The translations under genes and the position numbers were made by a program. From Labilithrix luteola (GTDB taxonomy: Bacteria > Myxococcota_A > Polyangia > Polyangiales > Polyangiaceae), in assembly GCF_001263205.1 (NCBI RefSeq), contig NZ_CP012333.1, positions 2,790,001-2,854,000 on the forward strand: a stretch of DNA of 64,000 bases. The letters are read 5' to 3'. The notes beneath the pieces were generated by a model. The model had not been told where the DNA came from, did not search any database, and saw only the letters and a program-made list of their open reading frames with translations. Numbering within the stretch: the first letter of the stretch is position 1; each line of letters begins with the position of its first letter. Below, one piece after another: positions 23,851-33,296 of the stretch.

Positions 23851-24813
23851 CTACTCGAGCGCGTCGCGACAGCAGCGGAAGCCGAGGCTCGGATCCCCGA
23901 AATAACGCGCCGGATGCCCGACGTCCCTGGCAGAGCAGCGGAGATGCGCTTCGTCCTGCAGAACCGACGGATCGACGGACGGATCCGACTCTTGCCACAT
24001 GCCACCGACCAAGTTGCACGGCGAGTCCGGCGCGTCGGAGTCACAGCGGTCGATCCATTCGGCGACGTTGCCGCTCATGTCGAAGAGCCCGTCGACGCCC
24101 CCCACGCACTTCGGAAACGACGCGACGGGTTGGGCACCGGCATCGGTGCTGTCGTTGCAATTGCCCGCGACGTAGTTCGCACCATAGGCGTACGTCCGCA
24201 GACCGCGATCGCTACACGCGGACGTCCACTCCCATTCGGGATCCAGCACGCCGCGGGCTGAGCCGCCGCCAATCTTTCCGCAGAGTCGTTTGCCAGCCCA
24301 AGCGCAGAAGGCCTGAGCATCGCACCAGTCGACGCACGCGACGGGATGGTTCGGCCGGTGCTCGGGGTCGAAGCACGTCGGCGGCGGAACGAACGAATCG
24401 TTCCACGCGCACTCCGGCGTAGAGAAGTCCGCAGGCGTCGCCACGTCGACGAACGCGAGGTACTGCCCCTGCGTGACCTCGGTGGAGTCGATGCAGTACG
24501 GCTTTCGTTCCGCCGTCAGCACTCGCACCATCGCAGGCCCGCCGCCCGGACACGGGCCCGCGTTCGAATCTGCGTTCGACGCGGCGTCGGTCGGGGACGC
24601 GTCGTTGCCCGCTTCGCCTCGTCCATCCGGGAGCTCGGAGACGTTCGCATCCGCGCTGTCGGGCGCCGTCGCAAACCCGTTCGTGTCGACCAGAATGGAG
24701 CAGCCGACAATCCCGCACGCCACGCCCGCTGCGAAGGCCAGCGAGCTTGCGCCCCCTCGCGCAGTGTAGATGAAGCGAAATACGCGAGCTCCGAACGGCG
24801 AGCGATTCGACAC
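23851..24813 (-). CDS. Formylglycine-generating-enzyme-like (FGE-sulfatase) domain lipoprotein
   Basis: A 320-residue protein. The N-terminus has a basic stretch and a hydrophobic segment ending ACGIVGCSI (lipobox Cys ~38), then an Asp/Ala/Ser linker to ~90. An FGE-sulfatase domain follows: YCIDSTEVTQGQYLAFV, PVACVDWCDAQAFCAWAGKRLCG, WEWTSAC, GLFDMSGNVAEWIDRC and the terminal LGFRCCRDALE. Extra cysteines suggest disulfides in an exported protein. In this family the fold often serves carbohydrate or protein binding rather than sulfatase maturation, and no sulfatase gene is near. A truncated relative lies at 10683-10826. Confidence 0.8.
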   Translation of the reverse strand: MSNRSPFGARVFRFIYTARGGASSLAFAAGVACGIVGCSILVDTNGFATAPDSADANVSELPDGRGEAGNDASPTDAASNADSNAGPCPGGGPAMVRVLTAERKPYCIDSTEVTQGQYLAFVDVATPADFSTPECAWNDSFVPPPTCFDPEHRPNHPVACVDWCDAQAFCAWAGKRLCGKIGGGSARGVLDPEWEWTSACSDRGLRTYAYGANYVAGNCNDSTDAGAQPVASFPKCVGGVDGLFDMSGNVAEWIDRCDSDAPDSPCNLVGGMWQESDPSVDPSVLQDEAHLRCSARDVGHPARYFGDPSLGFRCCRDALE

Positions 24814-25007
24814 GACGAACTCGAGCGTAACTCAGCATCCGTCCCGCTTGCACTGCCGTGGTCGATTCGCCCCCGAACTCGACGTTGACAGGTCGTCGCT
24901 CGATGCGGGCGCTCCTGTCGCCCGATGCAGCGGACGCCTAACGAACGGAAGGATTGTTTCCGCGAGCCGAGAAACGGTCCGATCACGGCTCGGTTCGTGG
25001 AGGACGG

Positions 25008-25796
25008 CTAAGCTCCGTTGCGGAGGCGGCCGTCGTCCGTGAAGACCAGCTTGCGCGCGAACGCTGTGGCGCACAGGCCCGACATCGCGGCGACGGCCAC
25101 CAGCTGGTACATGATCACCACTTGATAGCGGACGGCCTGCTCGGGGGCCGTCCCGCTCACGATCTGGCCGGTCATCATGCCGGGGAGCGCGACGAGGCCC
25201 ACCGTCACCAGGCCGTTGATCGTCGGGATCAGCGCGGCGCGCAAAGCTGCTTTCACATACGGAGCGAAGGCCTGCTTCGGCGTCGCGCCCAGCGCGAGAT
25301 ACTGCTCGAGCGTCGCTTCTTCCGATCGCGCAGAGGCGAACAGACGCTCGAAGACTTGCGCCACGACGTTCATCGCCGACGAGAGCATCATGCCGCCGAT
25401 GGGGATGACGTAGCGCGCGTCGAACCATGGGCGCGGAGGAACGACGAACGCGAACACAGGAACGAGCGCCACGAACGCGCCGACGCCGATGGACGTGAAC
25501 GCATACGGGAACAGGACGCGCGAACTCGGACCGTGGGTGATGCGACGCGTGCTCGTCCAACCCGCGACGACCCACATCACGACGACCACGAAGAAGACCG
25601 CCACCGGATGCTCGGCCGCGAAGAGGAGCTTCAGCGCATAGCCGATGGCGACGAGCTGTACCGCCGCGCGAATCGCTCCGAAGCCGAGATCCTTCTCCAG
25701 CGAGAGCTTCTCGAGACGCGAGATGCCGATCCCCAGCGCCACGAGGAGGACCGCAACGAGCATGCGCCAGAGCGGGATCTCGACGTAGCTCGTCAC
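25008..25796 (-). CDS. fetB: FetB-type ABC transporter permease
   Basis: A 262-residue inner-membrane protein of the FetB/YbbM family with about seven membrane segments and the signature region LGATPKQAFAPYVKAALRAAL followed by ALPGMMTGQIVSGT. In E. coli the FetAB pair is linked to iron export and oxidative-stress resistance. Here the substrate is inferred from family only. Its ATG overlaps the stop of the ATPase gene (ATGA, 25793-25796), so the two are translationally coupled. A 69-bp copy of its 3' end lies at 23570-23638. Confidence 0.85.
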   Translation of the reverse strand: MTSYVEIPLWRMLVAVLLVALGIGISRLEKLSLEKDLGFGAIRAAVQLVAIGYALKLLFAAEHPVAVFFVVVVMWVVAGWTSTRRITHGPSSRVLFPYAFTSIGVGAFVALVPVFAFVVPPRPWFDARYVIPIGGMMLSSAMNVVAQVFERLFASARSEEATLEQYLALGATPKQAFAPYVKAALRAALIPTINGLVTVGLVALPGMMTGQIVSGTAPEQAVRYQVVIMYQLVAVAAMSGLCATAFARKLVFTDDGRLRNGA

Positions 25797-26446
25797 GCCC
25801 CCTCCGCCAGCACGCCGCTCGTCATGTGGTAGCGAGCTCCGCCGAAGCGACGTGCGTGCTCGTCGATGTGCGTGACGCAGATGGCTGCGGTGCCCGTGCG
25901 CGTCAACGACACGACGCGGTCGATGACCCGCGCCGCGGACTCGGGGTCGAGCGCCGAGGTGGACTCGTCGAGCAGGAGGACGCGCGGGTCGTTCGCGAGG
26001 GCTCGCGCGAGCCCTACCCGCAGCTTCTCGCCCCCGGAGAGCTCGGAGGCAGGGCGCCGAGCCATCTCCGCGGCCAGGCCGACGCGCTCGAGAAGCTCGG
26101 CCACTGCGCCATCGGAGAGCGAAACGCCCTGGAAACGCGGCCCCGCACGGACGTTGTCGGCCACCGTTCCCTCGAACATACGCGGCAGCTGAGGAACGTA
26201 GGCGACCCGCCGTCGATACTCGGTGACCTCCATCGCGAGCGCATCGTGCCCCTCGAAAGAGATGCGCCCTCCGTCGACGGCAATGAGCCGGGCGATGGCA
26301 CGAAGGAACGTCGACTTCCCCGAGCCGGACGCCCCCTGGATGGTCGCGATGGTACCTACCTCGAGCGAGAGCGAGGCGTGGTCGACGATCGTGCGATCGC
26401 CTCGGACGACGCTGAGCTCCGCGACGACGAGACAGGATGAGGCCAC
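25793..26446 (-). CDS. fetA: FetA-type ABC transporter ATP-binding protein
   Basis: A 217-residue cytoplasmic ABC ATPase. It shows Walker A GASGSGKST (38-46), a Q-loop in RRVAYVPQLPRMFEG, the signature LSGGEKLRVGLARAL, Walker B VLLLDESTSALD and the switch His in CVTHIDEHARRF. It is coupled by a 4-bp overlap to the FetB-like permease, forming a two-gene transporter operon. Length is normal for FetA/YbbL. Confidence 0.88.
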   Translation of the reverse strand: MASSCLVVAELSVVRGDRTIVDHASLSLEVGTIATIQGASGSGKSTFLRAIARLIAVDGGRISFEGHDALAMEVTEYRRRVAYVPQLPRMFEGTVADNVRAGPRFQGVSLSDGAVAELLERVGLAAEMARRPASELSGGEKLRVGLARALANDPRVLLLDESTSALDPESAARVIDRVVSLTRTGTAAICVTHIDEHARRFGGARYHMTSGVLAEGA

Positions 26447-26491
26447 GGCGCGGAGTCTACCGCGTCGCGCCCCAATGAAGTCTGAATGCAG

Positions 26492-27001
26492 CTACCCGCG
26501 GTACGTCAGCGGCTCCGGGGCGAGGTGGAGCCCACCGCTCGCGCCCGAGAACACCTCGGCATACCGAGCACGGCTGCGCCTGACGTCGCTCAGCAGTCCG
26601 ACCAGGATCGCGAGAAGCAGAATCGCCGCGGGCAGAACCGCCACGAGTGCGCCCATCACGATGAGAACACGGTCGGATGCACTCGAACGCCACTCGAGCG
26701 CCGCGCGCACGGCCCCGAGCGGGCCAAACGCGAAAAGCGCCACGAAGGCGACGAGCGGAGCGGCACGGAGCAGGTCACAGACGACTGCGCCGGTGAGCCA
26801 TCGCCGTAATAGCCGCACGTCCAGAAGCGCGAGCGGTGACGTGTCCGCACGGCGCGCGATCGCGAACACGAGCCGCGCGCATTTGGGATACGGACAGCGT
26901 GCCGATAGTACGTCGGCACTCGAACCGTTCGGGGCACACGTCGGTGTGCCGCCGGGAACGCGGCTCACCAACACTGTCTCTCCACAGCACGGACACCTCA
27001 T
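26492..27001 (-). CDS. Zinc-ribbon membrane protein of unknown function
   Basis: A 169-residue protein. The N-terminus has two CxxC-type knuckles (CPCC and CPYPKC) that could bind zinc. Residues ~75-105 and ~118-145 are hydrophobic (CDLLRAAPLVAFVALFAFGPL; VLIVMGALVAVLPAAILLLAILVG). A small cytoplasmic zinc ribbon anchored by two helices is predicted. GGGAGGG lies upstream of both GTG 27007 and ATG 27001. It sits just upstream of the FetAB operon in the same direction with a 45-bp gap. Confidence 0.6.
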   Translation of the reverse strand: MRCPCCGETVLVSRVPGGTPTCAPNGSSADVLSARCPYPKCARLVFAIARRADTSPLALLDVRLLRRWLTGAVVCDLLRAAPLVAFVALFAFGPLGAVRAALEWRSSASDRVLIVMGALVAVLPAAILLLAILVGLLSDVRRSRARYAEVFSGASGGLHLAPEPLTYRG

Positions 27002-27101
27002 CGGCACCTGCCCTCCCCGCCAGAACGCATTGACGAGGCTCTAGCGAACCACGTGCCTGTGAGCGCCCTGGAAGCTCGAGCAAGCGTCTCCGATCAATCC
27101 A

Positions 27102-27722
27102 TTACTTGGGCCGCGTGCGATCGTAGTCGTCGGCCGCAGATGTCACGACCGCCAGGTCGCGCGTGGCTTTCTCGCTCTCCGCCATGAGCTCGGCGGTGAA
27201 CGTCGTCAGACCCCAGATGCCGTTGTCTCGACGGCGAAACGGATAGCGCGTGCCTTGGGCGGTCACGACGCTCGCGCGGTCGCCCTCGACCTCGACCTTC
27301 ACGACGCCCGAGAGATCTTTGCGGAGGCGCTTCGCCCAACCACGCTGGTTGTAGAGAACGGCGAACACGTCGCTGCCGTCGGGAGCGTCGGCGAACGCCT
27401 TGTACTGTTCGAGCATCTCGGAACGGCGCGGCTCGGGATAGCTCGCGCGTATGCGAGCGCTCGCCTTGGCACGTGCATCGCCGATCGAGAAGCACGCCCA
27501 CTGCGCCTCGGTCTCGAGGTACGCGAAGAAGCCCTTCGGATCACCCGCGGCCACGCTCTTGGCGATGCGCGCGTACGCGCCGTCGGGGGTCTTGTCCGAC
27601 GGAAACGGTTTGCGCAGGAGCGCGAAGAGCCCGAACGGCACGAGGATGATCACCGCGATGATCGCGACGAGCTTTCGTCGCTGCGAACGCGATCCGAGCG
27701 ATTTGGGCGACACCGATGCCAT
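27102..27722 (-). CDS. Membrane-anchored hypothetical protein
   Basis: A 206-residue protein with one N-terminal transmembrane segment (LVAIIAVIILVPFGLFALL, ~18-36) and an extracytoplasmic domain of ~165 residues. The domain resembles the NTF2-like accessory domains seen in myxobacterial exported proteins: opening helix GAYARIAKSVAAGDPKGFFAYL, later strands VVKVEVEGDRASVVTAQG and GIWGL. No catalytic motif is seen. It is divergent from egtB across ~77 bp. ATG 27722 is used because the longer frame to 27797 overlaps the egtB promoter region and lacks a signal. Confidence 0.6.
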   Translation of the reverse strand: MASVSPKSLGSRSQRRKLVAIIAVIILVPFGLFALLRKPFPSDKTPDGAYARIAKSVAAGDPKGFFAYLETEAQWACFSIGDARAKASARIRASYPEPRRSEMLEQYKAFADAPDGSDVFAVLYNQRGWAKRLRKDLSGVVKVEVEGDRASVVTAQGTRYPFRRRDNGIWGLTTFTAELMAESEKATRDLAVVTSAADDYDRTRPK

Positions 27723-27799
27723 GGGGCGAGGGAGACAATACAGGACCGTGCGGCATTTTGAGGCTTGTCGGAGGGTCCATAGACGCCTAAATCGCAAAG

Positions 27800-29107
27800 A
27801 TGAGTGGCGACCGGACGCTGGTGTCTCGCGTTCTCGATACGCGTCGCAAAACGAGCCGCCTCAGTGAGCCGCTCTCGGCCGAGGACCTCGTCGTTCAGTC
27901 GATGCCGGACGCGAGCCCCACGAAGTGGCACCTCGCGCACACGACCTGGTTCTTCGAGCGCTTCGTTCTGAAGCCGCTCGGCATTGCGCCGGTCGATGCC
28001 TCGTACGACTACCTCTTCAATTCGTACTACGAGGCCGTCGGCAAGCGTCATCCGCGCAACAAGCGCGGGCTGCTGACGCGCCCGCCGCTCGAGGAGGTCC
28101 TCGCCTACCGCACCGCGGTCGACGCGCGCATCGCCGATCTCGAAGGCTCATCGCGCCTCGCAGAGGTGGCCTTTGCCTTGGAGCTCGGCAAACACCACGA
28201 AGAGCAGCACCAGGAACTCATCCTCACGGACATCAAGCACCTCCTCGGGTGCAATCCGTTGCTTCCGGCCTATCGACCCGGCCGCCCTGCGGACCACGCA
28301 TCCCATGCCTCACCGCCCACGGCCGCGCTGGGCTGGCGTTCATTCGGTGAGGGCGTCGCCGCGATCGGAGCCAGAGGCGAGGGCTTTGCCTTCGACAACG
28401 AGAGGCCGCGCCACAAGGTGTACCTTGCACCCTTCTCGATGGCCACGCGCCTCGTGACCTGCGGCGAGTACCTCGCGTTCATGGCCGATCGCGGTTACGA
28501 GCGCCCGGAGCTTTGGCTCTCGGAAGGTTGGGCGTGGGTGCAGGCCACCGGCAAGGGCGCGCCTCTCTACTGGGAGATGGAAAACGCGAAGGCACCGCGC
28601 ATCTTCACGCTCCATGGCGAGCAGGCCCTCGTCCCAAGTGAGCCAATCTGTCACGTGACTTATTTCGAAGCCGACGCGTATGCTCGGTGGGCCGGTGCTC
28701 GCTTGCCCACCGAAGCCGAGTGGGAGGTGGCGGCGGAGCAGTCGCTCGAAGCTCGATACGGTCCCCCGGAACGCCGTCCCATGGCGATCAAAGAAGGAAA
28801 CTTCGTCGAAGACGGCCGTCTTCATCCAGCGCCCGCGTCAACTTCGTCCAAGACGAGCGGGGAGCTGATGCAGATGCTCGGCGACGTGTGGGAATGGACC
28901 TCGAGCGCTTACTTGCCCTACCCCGGGTTCGCACCACTCGCTGGCGCGTTCGGTGAATACAACGGCAAGTTCATGATCAATCAGATGGTGCTGCGTGGAG
29001 GTTCGTGCGCAACGCCGCGCGATCACGTGCGCACGACGTACCGCAACTTCTTCCCGACGAACGCCGAGTGGCAGTTCTCGGGGATTCGCCTCGCGAGGGA
29101 CGAATGA
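27800..29107 (+). CDS. egtB: Ergothioneine biosynthesis sulfoxide synthase EgtB
   Basis: A 435-residue mononuclear iron enzyme that joins trimethylhistidine and a cysteine-containing thiol with oxygen. The N-terminal DinB-like half has the iron-binding His in KWHLAHTTWFFE (~44-47) and the HxxxH pair in KHHEEQHQE (His133, His137). The C-terminal half is an FGE-sulfatase-type domain (ATRLVTCGEYLAFM, LPTEAEWEVAAE, MLGDVWEWTSSAY, VLRGGSCATP). Length and order match EgtB. Its TGA overlaps an ATG of the following frame, and egtD follows directly, giving the two-gene core of the pathway. No egtA, egtC or egtE is in the window. Confidence 0.93.
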   Translation: MSGDRTLVSRVLDTRRKTSRLSEPLSAEDLVVQSMPDASPTKWHLAHTTWFFERFVLKPLGIAPVDASYDYLFNSYYEAVGKRHPRNKRGLLTRPPLEEVLAYRTAVDARIADLEGSSRLAEVAFALELGKHHEEQHQELILTDIKHLLGCNPLLPAYRPGRPADHASHASPPTAALGWRSFGEGVAAIGARGEGFAFDNERPRHKVYLAPFSMATRLVTCGEYLAFMADRGYERPELWLSEGWAWVQATGKGAPLYWEMENAKAPRIFTLHGEQALVPSEPICHVTYFEADAYARWAGARLPTEAEWEVAAEQSLEARYGPPERRPMAIKEGNFVEDGRLHPAPASTSSKTSGELMQMLGDVWEWTSSAYLPYPGFAPLAGAFGEYNGKFMINQMVLRGGSCATPRDHVRTTYRNFFPTNAEWQFSGIRLARDE

Positions 29108-29133
29108 CGCCGGACGGAGGACAAGGAGAGCAC

Positions 29134-30113
29134 ATGACCTCGCAAGAAGCCTTCGAGTCTCGCGGCCCCTCCTCCGCCGGCTCGGCCCGCCAGCGGTTCC
29201 TCGTCGACGTGATCGAAGGACTCGGCGCGCCGCGAAAGACGCTCTCGCCGAAGTGGTTCTACGATCGCGCTGGCTCGCTGCTCTTCGATGCGATCTGCGA
29301 GCTGCCCGAGTACTACGTCACGCGTACCGAGCTCGGCATCGTGAAGTCGCATGCGCGCGAGATCGTCGCTCACTGGGGCGACCGCGTGCGGCTCGTCGAG
29401 CCGGGCGCCGGCAGCAGCACGAAGACCACGTTGCTCCTCGAGGAGCTCGGCCCCACGCGCTGCTCGGCCTACGTTCCGGTCGACATTGCCCGCGAACATC
29501 TCGCCGCTACCGCCGCGCGCCTGCGCACCGAGATCGAGTGGCTGCGCGTGCTCTCCGCCGCAGCGGACTTCACCGTCGAGCTCCCGCTCCCTCCGAACGA
29601 CGACAACGCGCGCACGGTCGTCTATTTCCCCGGCTCGACCATCGGCAATTTCGAGCCGCACGACGCCGAACGCCTCCTCGCGCGCTTCGGTCGCGCGGCC
29701 GGCAAGAACGGCCTCGTGGTACTCGGCGTCGACCTCAAGAAGGATCCGGCGATCCTCCACGCGGCCTACAACGACGCGCAAGGCGTCACCGGGCAGTTCA
29801 ACAAGAACGTCCTCGCGCGCATGAACCGCGAGCTCGACGCGAACATCGACCTCGGTTCGTTCGCGCACTACGCCTTCTACGAACCCACGCATGGGCGCAT
29901 CGAGATGCACCTCGTCAGCCGCAAGCGGCAGATGATCACCATCGCCGGTCGCCGGTTCCATTTCCGCGAGGGCGAGTCGATCCGCACGGAGTACTCGTAC
30001 AAGTACGATCTCCCTCGATCGAACACGTCGCGCGCTCGGCTGGCCTTTCGCTGGTCGACGCCTGGCTCGACGACGACAAGCACTTCGCGGTCCTCGAGCT
30101 TCGCCTGCACTGA
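29134..30113 (+). pseudogene. egtD: Histidine N-alpha-methyltransferase EgtD, frameshifted near the 3' end
   Basis: EgtD trimethylates histidine with SAM in the first step of ergothioneine synthesis. The frame from ATG 29134 (AAGGAG five bases ahead) matches EgtD from SPKWFYDRAGSLLFDAICELPEYY through VEPGAGSSTKT and VVYFPGSTIGNFEP to RTEYSYKYDL. At 30013-30014 the frame is wrong. The expected ending (IEHVARSAGLSLVDAWLDDD, then HFAVLELRLH and stop at 30113) is in the next frame, as if one base were missing after CTCCC. Without repair the protein runs on into unrelated Ser/Arg-rich sequence to 30201. Either a recent mutation or a base-call error; the rest is intact. Confidence 0.85.
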
Positions 30114-30210
30114 ACTCCCACGTCTCCGACGGCCGCTCGCGCTCTCGAAAAGCGTCGCGTACGGAAAGAGGCGGTTTTCTTCGATGCACCGCACCGAGTA
30201 GCCTCTCGGT

Positions 30211-31173
30211 GTGCACTCGGGTAGCCGCCCTCTCCGTACGCGATTCGCCCCGTCACCGACGGGCGATCTGCACCTCGGCAGCGCCTGGACGGCCCTCGCC
30301 TCGTGGGCACTCGCCCGAGCGTCCGGCGGCATCACGATCCTGCGGGTCGAAGACGTCGATACACCACGCGTCGTCCCCGGCTCGGCGGCGCGCATCGCGA
30401 CGGATCTCGCCTGGCTCGGGCTCGAATGGGACGAGGGGCCCGACGAGGGCGGGACGCATGCACCATACATCCAATCGGCACGCAGTGAGATCTACGACGA
30501 TGCGCTTCGGAAGCTCGAGGCTGCAGGGCTGACCTACCTCTGCGACTGCTCGCGCGCGGAAATCGCACGCGTGGCGAGCGCTCCGCACGCAGGCGAAGAG
30601 ATGGTCTACCCGGGAACATGCCGCCATTCTCCTCCCGACCGCGAGCTCAAGCGAGCGCCGGCGATTCGCCTTCGCGTACCGGACCACACGCGCATCTCCT
30701 TCGTCGACCGCCTTCGCGGGCCAAATGAACAGCACGTCGACGTGAGCGTGGGAGACTTCGTGCTTCGTCGAGGCGACGGCGTCTACGCCTACCAGCTCGT
30801 CGTGGCGGTCGACGACGCGCTGATGAACGTGAGCGACGTCGTCCGCGGTGTCGACTTGCTGGGCTCGACCGCTCGTCAGATCTTGCTGATGCGGATGCTG
30901 GGCTTCGGCGACCGCGTGCCCTCGTATACCCACGTGCCGCTCGTCGTGGCCCCAGGCGGCGAGCGCCTCGCCAAGCGTACGCAGGGGGCAACGGTTCGCG
31001 AGTTACGCGAGCGCGGCGTGCAGGCGGAAGAGGTCGTCGGTCACCTCGCTCACGGCCTCGGACTCGTGAAGGGCCGCGCGCGGGACATGACGGCAAGCGA
31101 CGTTGCCAAGGCGCTGGTACCACCCGAGGAGTGGCGCAAGGACGCCTGGCCCATTCCTGCGCACTGGCAGTGA
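30211..31173 (+). CDS. gluQ: Glutamyl-Q tRNA(Asp) synthetase
   Basis: A 320-residue paralogue of the glutamyl-tRNA synthetase catalytic domain that attaches glutamate to queuosine 34 of tRNA(Asp). It has the class I signature TRFAPSPTGDLHLGSAWTAL (HIGH-like HLGS), a zinc knuckle formed by CDC and YPGTC (~110-145), and the KMSKS-like KRTQG near residue 253. There is no anticodon-binding domain, which separates it from GltX; the length is typical of GluQRS. The start is GTG 30211, just after the broken egtD region. It converges with the kinase gene at 31178 with a 4-bp gap. Confidence 0.9.
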   Translation: MHSGSRPLRTRFAPSPTGDLHLGSAWTALASWALARASGGITILRVEDVDTPRVVPGSAARIATDLAWLGLEWDEGPDEGGTHAPYIQSARSEIYDDALRKLEAAGLTYLCDCSRAEIARVASAPHAGEEMVYPGTCRHSPPDRELKRAPAIRLRVPDHTRISFVDRLRGPNEQHVDVSVGDFVLRRGDGVYAYQLVVAVDDALMNVSDVVRGVDLLGSTARQILLMRMLGFGDRVPSYTHVPLVVAPGGERLAKRTQGATVRELRERGVQAEEVVGHLAHGLGLVKGRARDMTASDVAKALVPPEEWRKDAWPIPAHWQ

Positions 31174-31177
31174 ACGG

Positions 31178-32389
31178 TCAGCGCAGCGCGAGGTAGATGC
31201 CGAGCGCGATGCTGGCCAGCGCGGCGAGTACCCAGAGCGCCACCCACGTGCGAGTGATACGCTCCTCCGCGGGGACCGTCTTGGCGAACGCTTGCGTGTT
31301 CGTCACCGGCCGTGACGACGGAGTGGACCGCCGCCGCGACGATGGGCCCGACCGAGACGAAGGCGGCCGCGACGACGGAGGGACCTTCACCGAAGGCATC
31401 GTGGCGGCAAAGGCATCGGTGCCCGAAGGCTTGGTAACGAAGGCTTCGGGGCCGAGCGCGTCGACCTCGTCGGGCGTGGTGCGCGCGTGCATCAACGCGG
31501 CGGCGAGTGCCGAGACGGACGGATAGCGCCGATCGCGGTCCCGCTCGAGCGCGTACATGACGACCGACTCGAGCGCCTTGCTCACGCGTCCTTCGGGCGC
31601 CCGCTTGCTCGGGGGCTCGAGGTCGCTCGTGAGATGGGCGGTGAGCACATTGAGCGGCGTCGGCCCGGTAAAAGGTGGCTCGCCAGTGAGCATCTCGTAG
31701 AGGATGACGCCCGCGGCGTAGACGTCGCACCGCGCATCGAGCTCCTCGCCACGCGCCTGCTCGGGCGACATGTACTCGGGCGTGCCGAACAGCATGTTGT
31801 GCACGGTGAGGTTCGTGGTGCCCGTGCCCGCGCCGGTGACGATCTTGGCCATGCCGAAGTCGACGACGACGACCTTGCCGTCGGGCTGAACGACGACGTT
31901 CGCCGGTTTGAGATCGCGATGCACCACGCCTTGTGCATGGGCGGAGCGCAGCGCCGCGCAGATCTCGAGCATGATGTCGATGATACGCGGGACGTCGAGC
32001 GGGCCCTCCGCGCGGAGCACCTGCTCCAGCGAACGGCCTTCGAGCTTGGGCAGCGCGAGGTAGAGGAGCGTGCGCCCGTGCTCGCCCGGCACCTCGCCGA
32101 AGTCGAGAATCGGACAGATGTGCGGCCCTTCGAGGCGGCGGAGAATCACCGCTTCGCGCCGGAAGCGTCCGCGGATCTGATCGTCGCCCGCGAGACGCGA
32201 GTGCATGACCTTCACGGCGACGGGAAGGCCGTCTTCCAAACGTACGGCGTCGTAGACGATGCCCGTCCCGCCTTCGCCGAGCACACCGCGAACCTCGTAT
32301 TGGCCGGCGATGACCGCCGAGGCAGCCAGCGCCGGCATGCTCGCCATGCGCGGTCGAATCGCCTCGGCGCCGTCGCCGTCAGTGGGCAC
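31178..32389 (-). CDS. Membrane Ser/Thr protein kinase
   Basis: A 403-residue Hanks-type kinase with the P-loop GEGGTGIVYDA, catalytic Lys in VAVKVM, HRDLKPANVV, the DFG in VVDFGMAKI, and FGTPEYMSPEQAR. A Ser/Pro/Arg-rich juxtamembrane linker follows (SSRPPSSRSGPSSRRR), and one C-terminal membrane helix (WVALWVLAALASIALGIYLAL) ends the protein with almost nothing outside. GTG 32389 overlaps the end of the LysM gene by 11 bp and has AGGGCGG upstream; ATG 32347 is the alternative. Third gene of a kinase-LysM-kinase operon, so the kinases may phosphorylate the same targets. Confidence 0.85.
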   Translation of the reverse strand: MPTDGDGAEAIRPRMASMPALAASAVIAGQYEVRGVLGEGGTGIVYDAVRLEDGLPVAVKVMHSRLAGDDQIRGRFRREAVILRRLEGPHICPILDFGEVPGEHGRTLLYLALPKLEGRSLEQVLRAEGPLDVPRIIDIMLEICAALRSAHAQGVVHRDLKPANVVVQPDGKVVVVDFGMAKIVTGAGTGTTNLTVHNMLFGTPEYMSPEQARGEELDARCDVYAAGVILYEMLTGEPPFTGPTPLNVLTAHLTSDLEPPSKRAPEGRVSKALESVVMYALERDRDRRYPSVSALAAALMHARTTPDEVDALGPEAFVTKPSGTDAFAATMPSVKVPPSSRPPSSRSGPSSRRRSTPSSRPVTNTQAFAKTVPAEERITRTWVALWVLAALASIALGIYLALR

Positions 32390-33296
32390 CGCACACCGCC
32401 CTGATCTTCGGAGACGTGGTGCGCGGGTCGAGGCGCGGGTCGGTGACGTTGGCCTTCCAGGCGTCGCACGCCCCCGCGGCGAGGCCCGTGGCTTCGAGCG
32501 CCACGTAAACCTCGACGAGCGCACGATGGATGGTTGCGAGCTGCGGCTTCGTGAGATCCCCCGAGCCGAGGAGGCGGTTGCCCTTCGCGACGGCGTCGAT
32601 GTAACGCCCCGCGCGAACGTCGGCAAGGAGCGGAGGCAGGTCGGCCTCGGCCTTGCGCTGCGCTTCGTACGACTGGCCCCCGCTCTCCGTGAGCGTTCGA
32701 ACCGCGGCGGCGCGCGCCTCGCTCTTGCCCTCGGCGGTGAGACTCAGATCGAGAAGCGGCACGAGCACGATGTCGCCTCGCAAGAGCTTCTGGTCGCCCT
32801 TGCGATTGTTGTACGCGTCGAGCTCCCACGACCGATTGATGTCGCCGAAATGGCGTTGGGAGAGCTGCGGCATCGTCTCGCCTTCGCCGGCGATGTATCC
32901 GACCACGGCGGGGATCTCGATCTCCTGGCCGATGGCCGGAGCCACCCAAGACACCGCGCCGTTGGCGCGCGCGAGAACGTCGGCTCGGCGCGCGTCGCCG
33001 AGGTAGATGCGTGCGAGCTCGGGCCACGTCTCGCCTTCGCTCACGCGATGGTGCGAGGGCGCGGGGATCTCGAGCGGCTGCCCGGCGACGATCGCGCTGC
33101 CGCCGTGGACGTCGAGCGCATTCGCGGAGGCGATGGCCGTTTCGAAACGCGGCGTGCCGTAGACCCTGATCGCGATCTGCGCGAGCGTTTCGCGTGGCGT
33201 GACGATGTGCGTGAACGCCGAGGCGTCGGACGCGGTGACGACCGAGAGGCCGACGGCCAGACCGAAACCGCCGAGCAAGAGTGCTTTTTGCTTCAT
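32379..33296 (-). CDS. Secreted LysM-repeat protein
   Basis: A 305-residue protein with a signal peptide (LLLGGFGLAVGLSVVTASDASA, cleavage after ~27). Three LysM-like repeats follow: TPRETLAQIAIRVYG, SEGETWPELARIYLGD and AGEGETMPQLSQRHFGD. A C-terminal helical domain of ~130 residues has no clear family. LysM motifs bind N-acetylglucosamine in peptidoglycan, so a periplasmic wall-associated role is inferred. It is coupled to both flanking kinase genes: a 4-bp overlap with the upstream kinase stop and an 11-bp overlap with the downstream kinase start. Confidence 0.85.
   Translation of the reverse strand: MKQKALLLGGFGLAVGLSVVTASDASAFTHIVTPRETLAQIAIRVYGTPRFETAIASANALDVHGGSAIVAGQPLEIPAPSHHRVSEGETWPELARIYLGDARRADVLARANGAVSWVAPAIGQEIEIPAVVGYIAGEGETMPQLSQRHFGDINRSWELDAYNNRKGDQKLLRGDIVLVPLLDLSLTAEGKSEARAAAVRTLTESGGQSYEAQRKAEADLPPLLADVRAGRYIDAVAKGNRLLGSGDLTKPQLATIHRALVEVYVALEATGLAAGACDAWKANVTDPRLDPRTTSPKIRAVCGAH

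Noticed and set aside
27464..27480. TTGGCACGTGCATCGCC resembles a sigma-54 promoter.
   Set aside because: It lies inside a coding sequence on the opposite strand, the -12 element is weak (TCGCC) and no gene or hairpin starts after it.
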